A stretch of 64,000 nucleotides of DNA from an uncultured bacterium. Its GTDB lineage: Bacteria; Bacillota; Clostridia; Christensenellales; Borkfalkiaceae. The notes under the pieces were generated by a model, which saw only the letters and a program-made list of their open reading frames with translations, had not been told where the DNA came from and searched no databases. Below, piece by piece: positions 20,096-28,957 of this stretch. Each line of letters begins with the position of its first letter. Positions within the stretch are counted from its first letter, which is position 1. The DNA lies in assembly GCA_949746255.1 (NCBI GenBank), contig CATKAP010000218.1, positions 1 to 64,000 of the forward strand, in the 5' to 3' direction. A program made the position numbers and the translations under genes.

Positions 20096-21464
20096 AGTTT
20101 TTATAGCTTGGAGCGGAAATTTGGAAACCGCGAAAAAACTCGGAGAATATATTTCCAAAAGGGCGGGGTATGAAGCTATAGTGGGCGGAAACCTCCACGA
20201 TTTGAAATCCAATTATGTAGGCGGCACAATTATCGAACAGATGAAAAAGTGCGACCAAGGAATTTTGCTTATTCAGAAAAACGACGCGAGCGCGTTGAGC
20301 GCCAATCTTATGTTTGAATGGGGTTATCTGCTTGCAAAACTCAACGCCAACAAAATACATAACTATTTGATAAATCTCGAACCGAACGACAGCGCGTTGC
20401 CCAGCGATTTGCACGGCGTATGGTCTTATTCGTTGAAAACCGAAAATTTAACAGAGGAAGAAATAGTCGAAAATCTCGGCAATAAGTTTTTCAATTCGCA
20501 AAAAAATACGGTTAATACCAATAAAATGACATTGATACATAGCCGCGATGAAACGAGGCGCTTTGTCAGAGAACATAACGGCGACCCCACATGTTCGAAT
20601 TATGAAATGGCGCAGTATGTTTTGTGTTATATTTACTGCGCGTATATTTACGAAGATTCCCGCGAAGAAATCTTGGAAGATCTGCAAAAATTTTTAAAAG
20701 AACTCAGTCCCAACGCCAAACAGTCGGCAGAATTGTTCGCAAGTTTAAAGTGCGCTATAAATTCGGTAAAGCTGTATAAAAAAGTACGTTTTACGGGCGA
20801 CGAGCAATATATTATGCTCGATGATTTTTACGAAATAAGGGACGAATACGAAGACATTTTAAGTTTGCTTTACGATATGGACGAAGGCGAAGTAAAGGTA
20901 ATGCTTCAAGCTTTAATTTACGGTTTTATAGTATATCTTTATTTGCTTGTTCTTAACGGTAAAGAATTGGAAAGCGATAAGCGCGCCGAATATTGCAAAA
21001 GGCTTTTGGGTTTCGCCAAACAGACGGAAAAATATATAAACGAATTTTGCGACGCGGCGCCCGAACAGAATAAACAGTTTTGCGAACTTTTGCGTTCATA
21101 TATTTACCGCAATATGTTCTGTGCGCTTACTATGCTGGAAAATTTGGAAAGTAAGGGAGACGTTCCGCGCACGCAGGATTCTGACGAGAGAAAGGAAATT
21201 ATTTTAGAAAATCTTAAAAATTCTTTGGAACAGCGTAGACGTCTTTACAGTTTTTATAAAGACGGAACGGCGAGTATTACGTTTATCAATAATATTGAAA
21301 TGGAATATTTTCTTGCGCTTGCGGAATTCCGTTTGTACGACGCGGACGCGATTTCGCGCGAGGAGAGCAGAAAACGTTTGAGCAGGTATGTGCAGAAAGT
21401 TGAACGCTATGCTGCGGAAAAGAGAATTTTTACCGAAAAAATAAAAAGATATATAGAAAATTAA
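20088..21464 (+). CDS. TIR-like nucleotide-binding domain protein with long helical C-terminal domain
   Basis: KVFIAWSGN, GGTIIEQMKKCDQGILLI, LMFEWGYLLAKL, LPSDLHGVW resemble the TIR-like PF10137 family; starts inside the end of the CAT-like gene. Confidence 0.75.
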   Translation: MSKVFIAWSGNLETAKKLGEYISKRAGYEAIVGGNLHDLKSNYVGGTIIEQMKKCDQGILLIQKNDASALSANLMFEWGYLLAKLNANKIHNYLINLEPNDSALPSDLHGVWSYSLKTENLTEEEIVENLGNKFFNSQKNTVNTNKMTLIHSRDETRRFVREHNGDPTCSNYEMAQYVLCYIYCAYIYEDSREEILEDLQKFLKELSPNAKQSAELFASLKCAINSVKLYKKVRFTGDEQYIMLDDFYEIRDEYEDILSLLYDMDEGEVKVMLQALIYGFIVYLYLLVLNGKELESDKRAEYCKRLLGFAKQTEKYINEFCDAAPEQNKQFCELLRSYIYRNMFCALTMLENLESKGDVPRTQDSDERKEIILENLKNSLEQRRRLYSFYKDGTASITFINNIEMEYFLALAEFRLYDADAISREESRKRLSRYVQKVERYAAEKRIFTEKIKRYIEN

Positions 21465-21490
21465 AATAGCTTCGTTAAGAAGCTGTTTAC

Positions 21491-21566
21491 GCGCCCGTGG
21501 TGGAATTGGATACCATAAAGGCCTCCGACGCCTTCGGTTCGGGTTCGAGCCCCGACGGACGCACCA
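21491..21566 (+). tRNA. tRNA-Arg (anticodon CCG)
   Basis: Acceptor GCGCCCG/CGGACGC (one C-A mismatch), anticodon stem AAGGC/GCCTT with loop CTCCGAC, T-arm TCGGG-TTCGAGC-CCCGA, encoded CCA. Confidence 0.88.
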
Positions 21567-21636
21567 AAACTCTGATTTGTTTTAACGGAACAGCCCGATA
21601 GCGGTTTTTCTTGGCAATATCGGAGACTAAACATGA

Positions 21637-21684
21637 AAAATAAGCGCATACAGCCTGGTCCGGATTGTATGCGCTTATTTTTTT
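21637..21684 (+). terminator. strong intrinsic terminator
   Basis: aataagcgcataca...tgtatgcgcttatt followed by T run. Confidence 0.85.
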
Positions 21685-21777
21685 GATAAATATTATATTT
21701 ACATTGCGAACAACTATGAACATTTATTGTTTGCTGATGGTTTTTTATGCGATAACAATAATTTGCGCCGTTAGCAA

Positions 21778-21819
21778 AAAAAGACGGTCTGAAAGTTTTT
21801 ATTTTCAGACCGTCTTTTT
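21778..21819. terminator. bidirectional terminator downstream of transketolase
   Basis: aaaaagacggtctgaaa...ttttcagaccgtcttttt. Confidence 0.85.
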
Positions 21820-21821
21820 AA

Positions 21822-23792
21822 TTACTTATTTAAACTTAATTTTGCTTTTTCAGCTATATTTTCGGGAGTAAAGCCGAAGTGTTTATACAGCGTTTTGTAG
21901 TCGCCGCTGAGTCCGAATGTAGTCATTGCTATTATTTCCCCATTGTCGCCGGCGTATTCTCGCCAGCCCAACGGGCTTGCCGTTTCCACGCATACGCGCG
22001 CCTTGACTGTTTGGGGGATTACCGATTGTTTGTATTTTTCCGACTGTTTTTCAAAGAGTTCAAAACAGGGAATGGATACGACTCTTGTTTTGATTCCGTA
22101 GTTTTCCAAAAGCTTTTTTGCCTGAACGCAGAGCTCCGCTTCCGAACCGGTAGCAATCAACAGCGCGTCGGGTCCGCCCTTGCAATCGTCTATTATGTAA
22201 CCGCCTTTAAGCGCGTTTTCACCCTTATTAAACTGCGTTAAGTTTTGTCTTGAAAGAACTATCGCTACGGGATTTTTTCCCGTTAAAGCCGAAATATACG
22301 CCGCCGCCGTTTCCGAGTAGTCGCAGGGACGAAACACGTTAATATCGGGAGTGGCGCGCAGCGCGGCGAGTTGTTCCACTGGTTGGTGTGTGGGGCCGTC
22401 TTCGCCGACTCCTATGCCGTCGTGGGTAAGCACGTAAATGACGGGTAATTTCATAATCGCGCTCATACGTATCGCGCCTTTCATATAGTCTGAGAAAGTA
22501 AAGAAAGTAGAGCATACGATTTTCAGCCCGCCGTGCAGAGCAATGCCGTTGCATATAGCCGCCATGGCGTGTTCGCGTATTCCGAAATGAATGTTGCGGC
22601 CGAGTCTGTTTTCCGGTGAAAACCATTCTGCGCCTTTCAGATCGGTCTTTGTGGACGGAGAAAGGTCTGCCGAACCCGATAAAAGATTGGGTATGGTTTT
22701 TGCCAAATCGTTTAAAACTTTTCCGCCGCTTATACGTGTTGCTTCGGGTTTTTCGCATATAAACTTACGTTCGCAGTCCGGAATGAAACCGTCGAAATAG
22801 TTTTTGTATTCCTTTGCAAGTTCTGGGTAAGCCGCCGCATATTTCTTGAACGATTCGTTCCATTCGGTTTCGGCTTTGCATTTTTCTTCGGCGAGCCGTT
22901 TACAGTAATAGCGCACGGCTTCTGGACTTTCAAACGGTTCTTCCGTCCAGTTGAGTTTGTCTTTTGTCTGTTTAAGCTGTTCTTCGGTGAGCGGAGAGCC
23001 GTGTATTTCGGCAGTACCTGCGAGAGGAGAACCGAAACCGATTACCGAACGGCAGATTATCACGCTGGGTTTGCCCGTTTCCCGCTGTGCGTCGCAAACG
23101 GCGGAACGAATTTTTTTAACGTCGTTTGCATCGTCTACTTCTATTACCTGCCAGCCCATTGCCGCAAAACGCATAGCCGTATTTTCCGAAAACGCGGTTG
23201 AAGTGTCGCCTTCAATCGAAATATCGTTTTTATCGTAAAAAAGAATGAGTTTACCCAACTTTTGCGTGCCGGCGAAGGAACAGGCTTCGTAGCTTATTCC
23301 TTCTTCCAAACAACCGTCGCCGCAAAGCGCGTAAGTGTAGTGGTTTACGATATAATAGCCCGCTTTATTGAATTTCGCCGCCAGATGGGTTTCCGCAAGC
23401 GCAAGTCCTACGGCGTTTGCTATTCCTTGCCCTAAAGGTCCGGTGGATACGTCAACGCCTGCGGTTACGCCGTATTCGGGGTGTCCGGGGGTATTGGAAC
23501 CGAATTTACGGAAGCTCATTAAATCTTCTTTGGTAACTCCCAGACCGAACAGGTGTAATAGGGAATAGAGAAGGGCGGAACCGTGTCCGGCTGAAAGAAC
23601 GAATCTGTCGCGGTTTTGCCATTGAGGGTTTTTATAGCTGAAGTTCATAAATTCGGCAAACAGCGTGAACGCTGCGGGCGCTGCGCCCAGACATATGCCG
23701 GGATGTCCCGAATTTGCCTTTGTAATAGCTTCGGCGGAAAGTATTCTCACCGTGTCTATACTTTTTTGATTGATGTCGGTTTCGAGTGTCAT
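21822..23792 (-). CDS. tkt: transketolase
   Basis: GHPGICLGAAP, GPLGQGIANAVG, CGDGCLEEGISYEA, THDGIGVGEDGPTHQPVEQ. Confidence 0.96.
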   Translation of the reverse strand: MTLETDINQKSIDTVRILSAEAITKANSGHPGICLGAAPAAFTLFAEFMNFSYKNPQWQNRDRFVLSAGHGSALLYSLLHLFGLGVTKEDLMSFRKFGSNTPGHPEYGVTAGVDVSTGPLGQGIANAVGLALAETHLAAKFNKAGYYIVNHYTYALCGDGCLEEGISYEACSFAGTQKLGKLILFYDKNDISIEGDTSTAFSENTAMRFAAMGWQVIEVDDANDVKKIRSAVCDAQRETGKPSVIICRSVIGFGSPLAGTAEIHGSPLTEEQLKQTKDKLNWTEEPFESPEAVRYYCKRLAEEKCKAETEWNESFKKYAAAYPELAKEYKNYFDGFIPDCERKFICEKPEATRISGGKVLNDLAKTIPNLLSGSADLSPSTKTDLKGAEWFSPENRLGRNIHFGIREHAMAAICNGIALHGGLKIVCSTFFTFSDYMKGAIRMSAIMKLPVIYVLTHDGIGVGEDGPTHQPVEQLAALRATPDINVFRPCDYSETAAAYISALTGKNPVAIVLSRQNLTQFNKGENALKGGYIIDDCKGGPDALLIATGSEAELCVQAKKLLENYGIKTRVVSIPCFELFEKQSEKYKQSVIPQTVKARVCVETASPLGWREYAGDNGEIIAMTTFGLSGDYKTLYKHFGFTPENIAEKAKLSLNK

Positions 23793-25276
23793 TTAAAGCT
23801 CCTGATAAAGTTTGAACGCGTTTTTAAGCGCGGGATACAGTTGTTTAAAAATTGCGTATCTTTTTTCGTAACCCGCCGCCGCTTTTTTGTCGGGGGTTAC
23901 CGTTTGCGTAATACTTATAAGTTTTTCCACCGCAGACTGAACGGTGGAGTATTCCCCGCACGCTACCATGGCGAGAATCGCGCCGCCGTAAGCGGGTCCT
24001 TCCTGCGTTTTCGGCGTTTCTACGGGCATATTCAACACGTCTGCGATTATTTGCCTCCACAGCGGGCTTTTAGATCCTCCGCCGCATATTCGCGTGCCGC
24101 TTATCTTAGTTCCGTTTGATTTAGCTACTTCAACGCAGTCGCGCAGAGCGAACGCCACGCCTTCCATAACCGCGAGAGTCATTTGCATGCGTGTGGTAGT
24201 GGGGCGTAAGCCTATAAACGCTCCGCGGGCGTTGGTATCGTTGTGAGGGCTTCTTTCTCCCATTAAATACGGCATAAAAAAAGTGTCGTTTTCGCCGCGC
24301 AATTTATCCGCGCCTCGCTGTTCGGCGGAAAATTCGGTAGTTTTAAGTACGTTTTCCATCCACCATGCGTTGCAGCTTGCAGCTGAGAGTATACAGCCCA
24401 TAAGGTGATATTTTCCGTTCGCGTGCGCGAACGAATGCAGAGCGTTGTTGTCGTCTACGGAAAAATTATCGTTCGATATAAATACCGTGCCGCTCGTACC
24501 GAGAGAAATATTGCAATCGCCGTCATTTATTGTACCCGTTCCAATAGCCGCCGCGGCGTTGTCGCCCGCGCCCGCGCAAACAGTTACTTTATCGGAAAGT
24601 TGCAGCTCTTTTTTAACGCTGTCCAAAAGCGTTCCTACGGCGTCGTACGATTCGTAAAGACGGGGCAACTGAGTTTCTTTAACTCCGCATATCTGAAGCA
24701 TATCCGCGCTCCAACGTTTGTTTTTGACGTCGAGAAGAAGAGTGCCGCTTGCGTCCGAGTAATCGGTTGCGAATTTTCCGGTAAGGCGGTAACAATATAG
24801 TCTTTAGGCAACATTATTTTATCTATTCGTTTAAAGTTTTCGGGTTCGTTTTCCCTGAGCCATAGTATTTTTGGCGCTGTGAAACCCGCAAACGCGATAT
24901 TTGCCGTGCGCACGGATAGAACTTTGCGGCCGATAACTTCGTTTAAGTATTCCGTTTGCTTTTCGGTTCGCCCGTCGTTCCATAATATACACGGGCGAAT
25001 TACCGTGTCGTTTTTATCCAAAACGACCAATCCGTGCATTTGTCCGCCTACGCCTACGCCCTTTACCGCGGACTTATCATGACCTACCAAAAGCCGCATA
25101 ATGCCGCCTATAACGCCCGAATACCAATCTTCGGGGTTTTGTTCGCTCCACCCGTCGCGAGGGTAGTGTACCTTATAGGTCTGAGTAACAGAATTTATTA
25201 TTTTGCCGTCCGCCGTAACCAATAGAAGTTTGACGGAAGAAGTTCCCAAGTCAATACCGATATACATATTTTTCAT
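23793..25276 (-). pseudogene. xylB: xylulokinase, disrupted by a -1 frameshift
   Basis: N-terminal ORF 24635-25276 (GIDLGTSSVK...KIMLPKDYIV) and C-terminal ORF 23793-24701; conceptual YIV[Y]RLTGKFATDYSDASGTLLLDVKNKRWSADMLQICG restored by inserting one base near 24791. Confidence 0.9.
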
Positions 25277-25323
25277 CTCGCAAAATTGCCGCCGAAAAAC
25301 AAAATTTTCGACGGCAACGATTT

Positions 25324-26646
25324 TTATTTTCCGAAGAGTACGTTGTTTATAACGTGCTGAAGATATTCCTGATTGCCGCCTGAAGGAAGTTCGGGCGCGC
25401 CCAGCTTTTCCGCGTAAGCCGCAAGTTCTTCAAGCGAAGTTTCGTTCTTTAAAATCTTTTTGCCTATTTCGGTGGTTTTAAAAGTGGAGTATTTATTTTC
25501 CTTGAATTTATCGAGCGTGCCGTCTTCTATGAGTTTCGCCGCGTTGATAAGTCCCAAAGCCCAGGTGTCCATACCGAGAATGAAAGCGTGGAACATATCT
25601 TCGTGGGTGTAGGAAGGACGGCGGTTTTTAGCGTCGAAGTTAAGTCCGCCCGTAAGTCCGCCCGCGTTGAGTATTTCAAGCATTGCGTAAGTCGAGGTGT
25701 ATACGTCGCAGGGGAATTCATCCGTATCCCAACCCAGAAGGTAATCGCCCTGATTTGCGTCTACCGAGCCGAGCATGCCGTTTATAGCCGAAATTCTGAG
25801 TTCGTGTTCGAAGGTATGTCCCGCTAGAGTCGCGTGGTTGGCTTCGATGTTCATTTTGAAATCTTTTTCCAACCCGTGAGCCTTTAAAAAGCCGATTGCC
25901 GTCGCCGCATCGAAGTCGTATTGGTGCTTCATAGGCTCTTTGGGTTTGGGTTCTATGAAGAAATCGCCCTTAAAACCTATGCTTCTGCCGTAAGTTACCG
26001 CCATTTTCATAAGACGGGCAATATTTTCCTGTTCGAACTTTACGTCTGTGTTCAGAAGAGTTTCGTAACCTTCTCTGCCGCCCCAGAACACGTAGCCCTT
26101 GCCGCCGAGTTTTACGGTGATATCCAGAGCTTTTTTAACCTGAGCCGCGGCGAATGCGAATACGTCCGCGCTGTTGGTGGACCCCGCGCCGTTCATATAG
26201 CGGGGGTTGCCGAACATGTTTGCCGTACCCCACAGGCACTTTATGCCCGTTTTATTCATTTTATCGAGTATGTAGTCCGAAATTTCGTCCAAACGGGCGT
26301 TGGTTTCCTTAATGTCGTCCGCTTCGGGAACTAAATCCACGTCGTGCCAGCAAAAATATTTTATGCCCAGCTTTTGCATAAACTCAAAACCCGCGTCCAC
26401 TTTGGCTTTGGCGTGTTCCATAGTCCCCGGTTTTTTGCCGAAAGATTTATCCGCCGTTCCTCTGCCGAACATATCCGCGCCGTTTGCGCAGAGATTATGC
26501 CACCAAGCCATGGCGAAGGGGAGATGTTCGCTCATTTTTTTGCCTAAAATTTCCTTGTCTGCGTCGTAAAATTTGAAAGCGAATTTGTTTTTGGAATTTG
26601 CGCCTTCGTATTTTACGGCCGGAATATTTTCAAAAATTTCTTTCAT
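25324..26646 (-). CDS. xylA: xylose isomerase
   Basis: FAFKFYDADKEI, CWHDVDLVPE, FWGGREGYETLLNTD, NIEANHATLAGHTFEHEL; start re-called to MKEIFENIP. Confidence 0.96.
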   Translation of the reverse strand: MKEIFENIPAVKYEGANSKNKFAFKFYDADKEILGKKMSEHLPFAMAWWHNLCANGADMFGRGTADKSFGKKPGTMEHAKAKVDAGFEFMQKLGIKYFCWHDVDLVPEADDIKETNARLDEISDYILDKMNKTGIKCLWGTANMFGNPRYMNGAGSTNSADVFAFAAAQVKKALDITVKLGGKGYVFWGGREGYETLLNTDVKFEQENIARLMKMAVTYGRSIGFKGDFFIEPKPKEPMKHQYDFDAATAIGFLKAHGLEKDFKMNIEANHATLAGHTFEHELRISAINGMLGSVDANQGDYLLGWDTDEFPCDVYTSTYAMLEILNAGGLTGGLNFDAKNRRPSYTHEDMFHAFILGMDTWALGLINAAKLIEDGTLDKFKENKYSTFKTTEIGKKILKNETSLEELAAYAEKLGAPELPSGGNQEYLQHVINNVLFGK

Positions 26647-26714
26647 AAAAAAGCTCCTTATATATTTGGTCGTGAAAAATTTTATCGGAATCGATTGTGT
26701 ATTCAAATTTAAAG

Positions 26715-26743
26715 CGTCGGTTCGGTGCGTTACCGAACCGACG
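26715..26743 (-). terminator. intergenic hairpin between lipoprotein and xylA
   Basis: cgtcggttcggt-gcgtt-accgaaccgacg 12-bp perfect stem. Confidence 0.6.
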
Positions 26744-26787
26744 CCGCATAGTTCAATTTACTTTACAATTATTAATATCGGTTGATT

Positions 26788-27672
26788 TTACGCGCGGTCG
26801 AAGTTGTTAGTTCTGAAAAATTCGATCTTGCTGTCTGTGGCAATCATTATCTTATCCACGTTGCAACCTTTTGCGCCTGAAGTAAGGACAACCGTGTTTT
26901 CACCTGCTACCAAATTAACGGTAATTTCTATTTCGCAGTAGTTATGGTATGCAACGTCGCTTGTCATGTCTTCCCTTGTAAGTCCTGTCAAACCGTCGAG
27001 TTTCTTACCTTTAAGCGAAACGTCCGCATTGTTAATTTTAAGGGTAGGCGCGCCTTCTGCACCCAGATCAATCTCTCTTATAAACTGATCGTCCCAAGTG
27101 CCGTCGGTAGAGGCAAGTCTTAAAGTAAGTTTAACGTTTTCCGCCGCTGCGGACGCGTTGAATTTCCAGGTAATCGTCTGTCCCGTCGTTTTACCGCCGA
27201 AATATCCTACATTAGTGACGAGGGGACCGTCCGTTTTGCCCGATTCCGTAAATTCAATTTTGTTTTTTGATACCGTCATGGTATTTTGAGTTGCGCCGTG
27301 GTCGTCGAGAATGGCGGTTTCAGCTTCCAAGTGGTATACGCCGTTCACGGGTGTTACGGGAGTGGAAACGAATACTTTGCAAGAAGTGCAAATTCCCATA
27401 GCGTCGTATGCGTGCGCTTCCTTGCCTGAAATTTGATCTTCGTGAGCGCAGGTCGCTTTGTGCCAGTGGTATTCGTTATCGTGCATCCATTTTTTCGAGT
27501 AAATATGTTCGTGACCTTCCATATCCATGTCGCATACGTCGCATACGCCGTCCGCGTCGGCGTCGTAGTGCGTGGTGTGCACCGGTTCCGCTTGGTTGCA
27601 GCCTACGAGAAACGCGCTTGCGCTCAGAACCATTACCGAAGCAAATATGAGCGCCGTTAATTTCTTTTTCAT
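26788..27672 (-). CDS. secreted lipoprotein with acidic Cys/His-rich linker and CBM-like beta domain
   Basis: Signal peptide with lipobox FLVGC; DADADGVCDVCDMD motif; C-terminal carbohydrate-binding-like region. Confidence 0.65.
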   Translation of the reverse strand: MKKKLTALIFASVMVLSASAFLVGCNQAEPVHTTHYDADADGVCDVCDMDMEGHEHIYSKKWMHDNEYHWHKATCAHEDQISGKEAHAYDAMGICTSCKVFVSTPVTPVNGVYHLEAETAILDDHGATQNTMTVSKNKIEFTESGKTDGPLVTNVGYFGGKTTGQTITWKFNASAAAENVKLTLRLASTDGTWDDQFIREIDLGAEGAPTLKINNADVSLKGKKLDGLTGLTREDMTSDVAYHNYCEIEITVNLVAGENTVVLTSGAKGCNVDKIMIATDSKIEFFRTNNFDRA

Positions 27673-27732
27673 TTAACTTTCCTCCAAATAAATCGAGATA
27701 ATCCTTTTTCAAGGAAATCCTTTATTGCATTC

Positions 27733-27761
27733 AGTATAAATAAGATAAACCTCCGTTTCAA
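27733..27761 (-). promoter_or_regulatory. promoter of lipoprotein-xylA-xylB-tkt operon
   Basis: On minus strand TTGAAA (27756-27761), 17-bp spacer, TATACT (27733-27738). Confidence 0.7.
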
Positions 27762-27800
27762 GAAGAAAGTTTGCAAACTATGGCAAAAAGTTTTGATTTT
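27756..27800 (-). promoter_or_regulatory. 45-bp putative AraC operator, copy 1
   Basis: 44/45 identical in inverted orientation to 28841-28885; contains palindrome AGTTTGCAAACT. Confidence 0.8.
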
Positions 27801-27903
27801 GTAATAAAACACTGAAAAAGATAGCCTTTTACAAAAAATATATCAAAATTGTCAGTACTTCACACATTTGCCTAATTTGTTATTTCATACCAAATTTTGG
27901 GTA

Positions 27904-27932
27904 TTGACGAGGAAAATTTTATTTGCTATAAT
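27904..27932 (+). promoter_or_regulatory. promoter of araC-family regulator
   Basis: TTGACG, 17-bp spacer, TATAAT. Confidence 0.75.
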
Positions 27933-27963
27933 ACCGATAAAATAAATTACAAAGGTTTATTTT

Positions 27964-28749
27964 ATGTATTTTGAAACAAAGCGTTCGATTGACAGAAATT
28001 ATATTTACACTCAATCCGATGAAAATCTGAGTTTTGTAAGCCACGTACATAACAGTTACGAATTTATAACCGTGCTGGAAGGCGAGCTGGAATGTTCCGT
28101 TTATTACGAGAGCTTTATTTTAAAACCCGGAATGGCTATGCTTGTGTTGCCCAATCATGTCCACGGTTATAAAACGGATAAATATTCGCGCAGTTTTTTG
28201 TGTGTTTTTTCCAACGACTACGTAGCGGATTTTTATAAAGAGACTAAAAACGGTTCTTGGGGGGGGGGTAACGGCGTATATGCTATATTCGATTTTACCG
28301 ACCGCGGAGAGATTGAACTGTTAAAAAACGAAAGAACCAACAGATTTTTGCGGTGCGCGGCGTTATACGGCATCTGCGGCAGGGCTTACGACAATATGGC
28401 GAAGCGCGCGGACGCGGGCAACGTTGAGGAACTTACTATAAAACTTTTATATTACATTCAACAGAATTACGATAAAGTTATAACCTTAAAAGACCTTGCG
28501 AACGAAATGGGTTATAATTACACTTATCTTTCCAATATGTTCAATAAAATTTTCGGATGCGGATTTTCTAAGTTTGTGAATACTTTCCGCTCCAATAACG
28601 CGGCGGAACTTCTGCGCACCACAAATAAAAGCATGGTGCAGATAAGCAACGCCTGCGGTTTTGAAAGTATACGCAGTTTTAACGAGCAGTTCAAACAAAA
28701 CTACGGGGTAACTCCTTCCGATTACAGGGCTCATCGCAGTAAAGAATAG
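27964..28749 (+). CDS. AraC family transcriptional regulator
   Basis: N-terminal cupin-like (HVHNSYEFITVLEGELE), C-terminal double HTH (TYLSNMFNKIFGCGFSKFVN...GFESIRSFNEQFKQNYGVTPSDYR); contains G10 tract. Confidence 0.92.
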   Translation: MYFETKRSIDRNYIYTQSDENLSFVSHVHNSYEFITVLEGELECSVYYESFILKPGMAMLVLPNHVHGYKTDKYSRSFLCVFSNDYVADFYKETKNGSWGGGNGVYAIFDFTDRGEIELLKNERTNRFLRCAALYGICGRAYDNMAKRADAGNVEELTIKLLYYIQQNYDKVITLKDLANEMGYNYTYLSNMFNKIFGCGFSKFVNTFRSNNAAELLRTTNKSMVQISNACGFESIRSFNEQFKQNYGVTPSDYRAHRSKE

Positions 28750-28840
28750 ATAAATTTAACGTAAATATCAATAATTGAAAAGCAAACACATAAAACCGCG
28801 CGAATTTGTGCTTGCTTTTAATTTTTTTAATAAAAACTAT

Positions 28841-28885
28841 AAAATCTAAACTTTTTGCCATAGTTTGCAAACTTTCTTCTTGAAA
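28841..28885 (+). promoter_or_regulatory. 45-bp putative AraC operator, copy 2
   Basis: Inverted copy of 27756-27800; ends in TTGAAA (28880-28885), a possible -35 for the GH3 operon. Confidence 0.8.
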
Positions 28886-28957
28886 TTGAAGTTTAATTTT
28901 TTTACCATAAAAACACGGGAGAATATTCTCGGAATTTTTTAGGAGGAAAATAAAATT

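Noticed and set aside
22339-22758. Arg-rich 139-aa minus-strand ORF overlapping transketolase in another frame
   Set aside because: Overlaps conserved tkt; low-complexity frame-shadow sequence.
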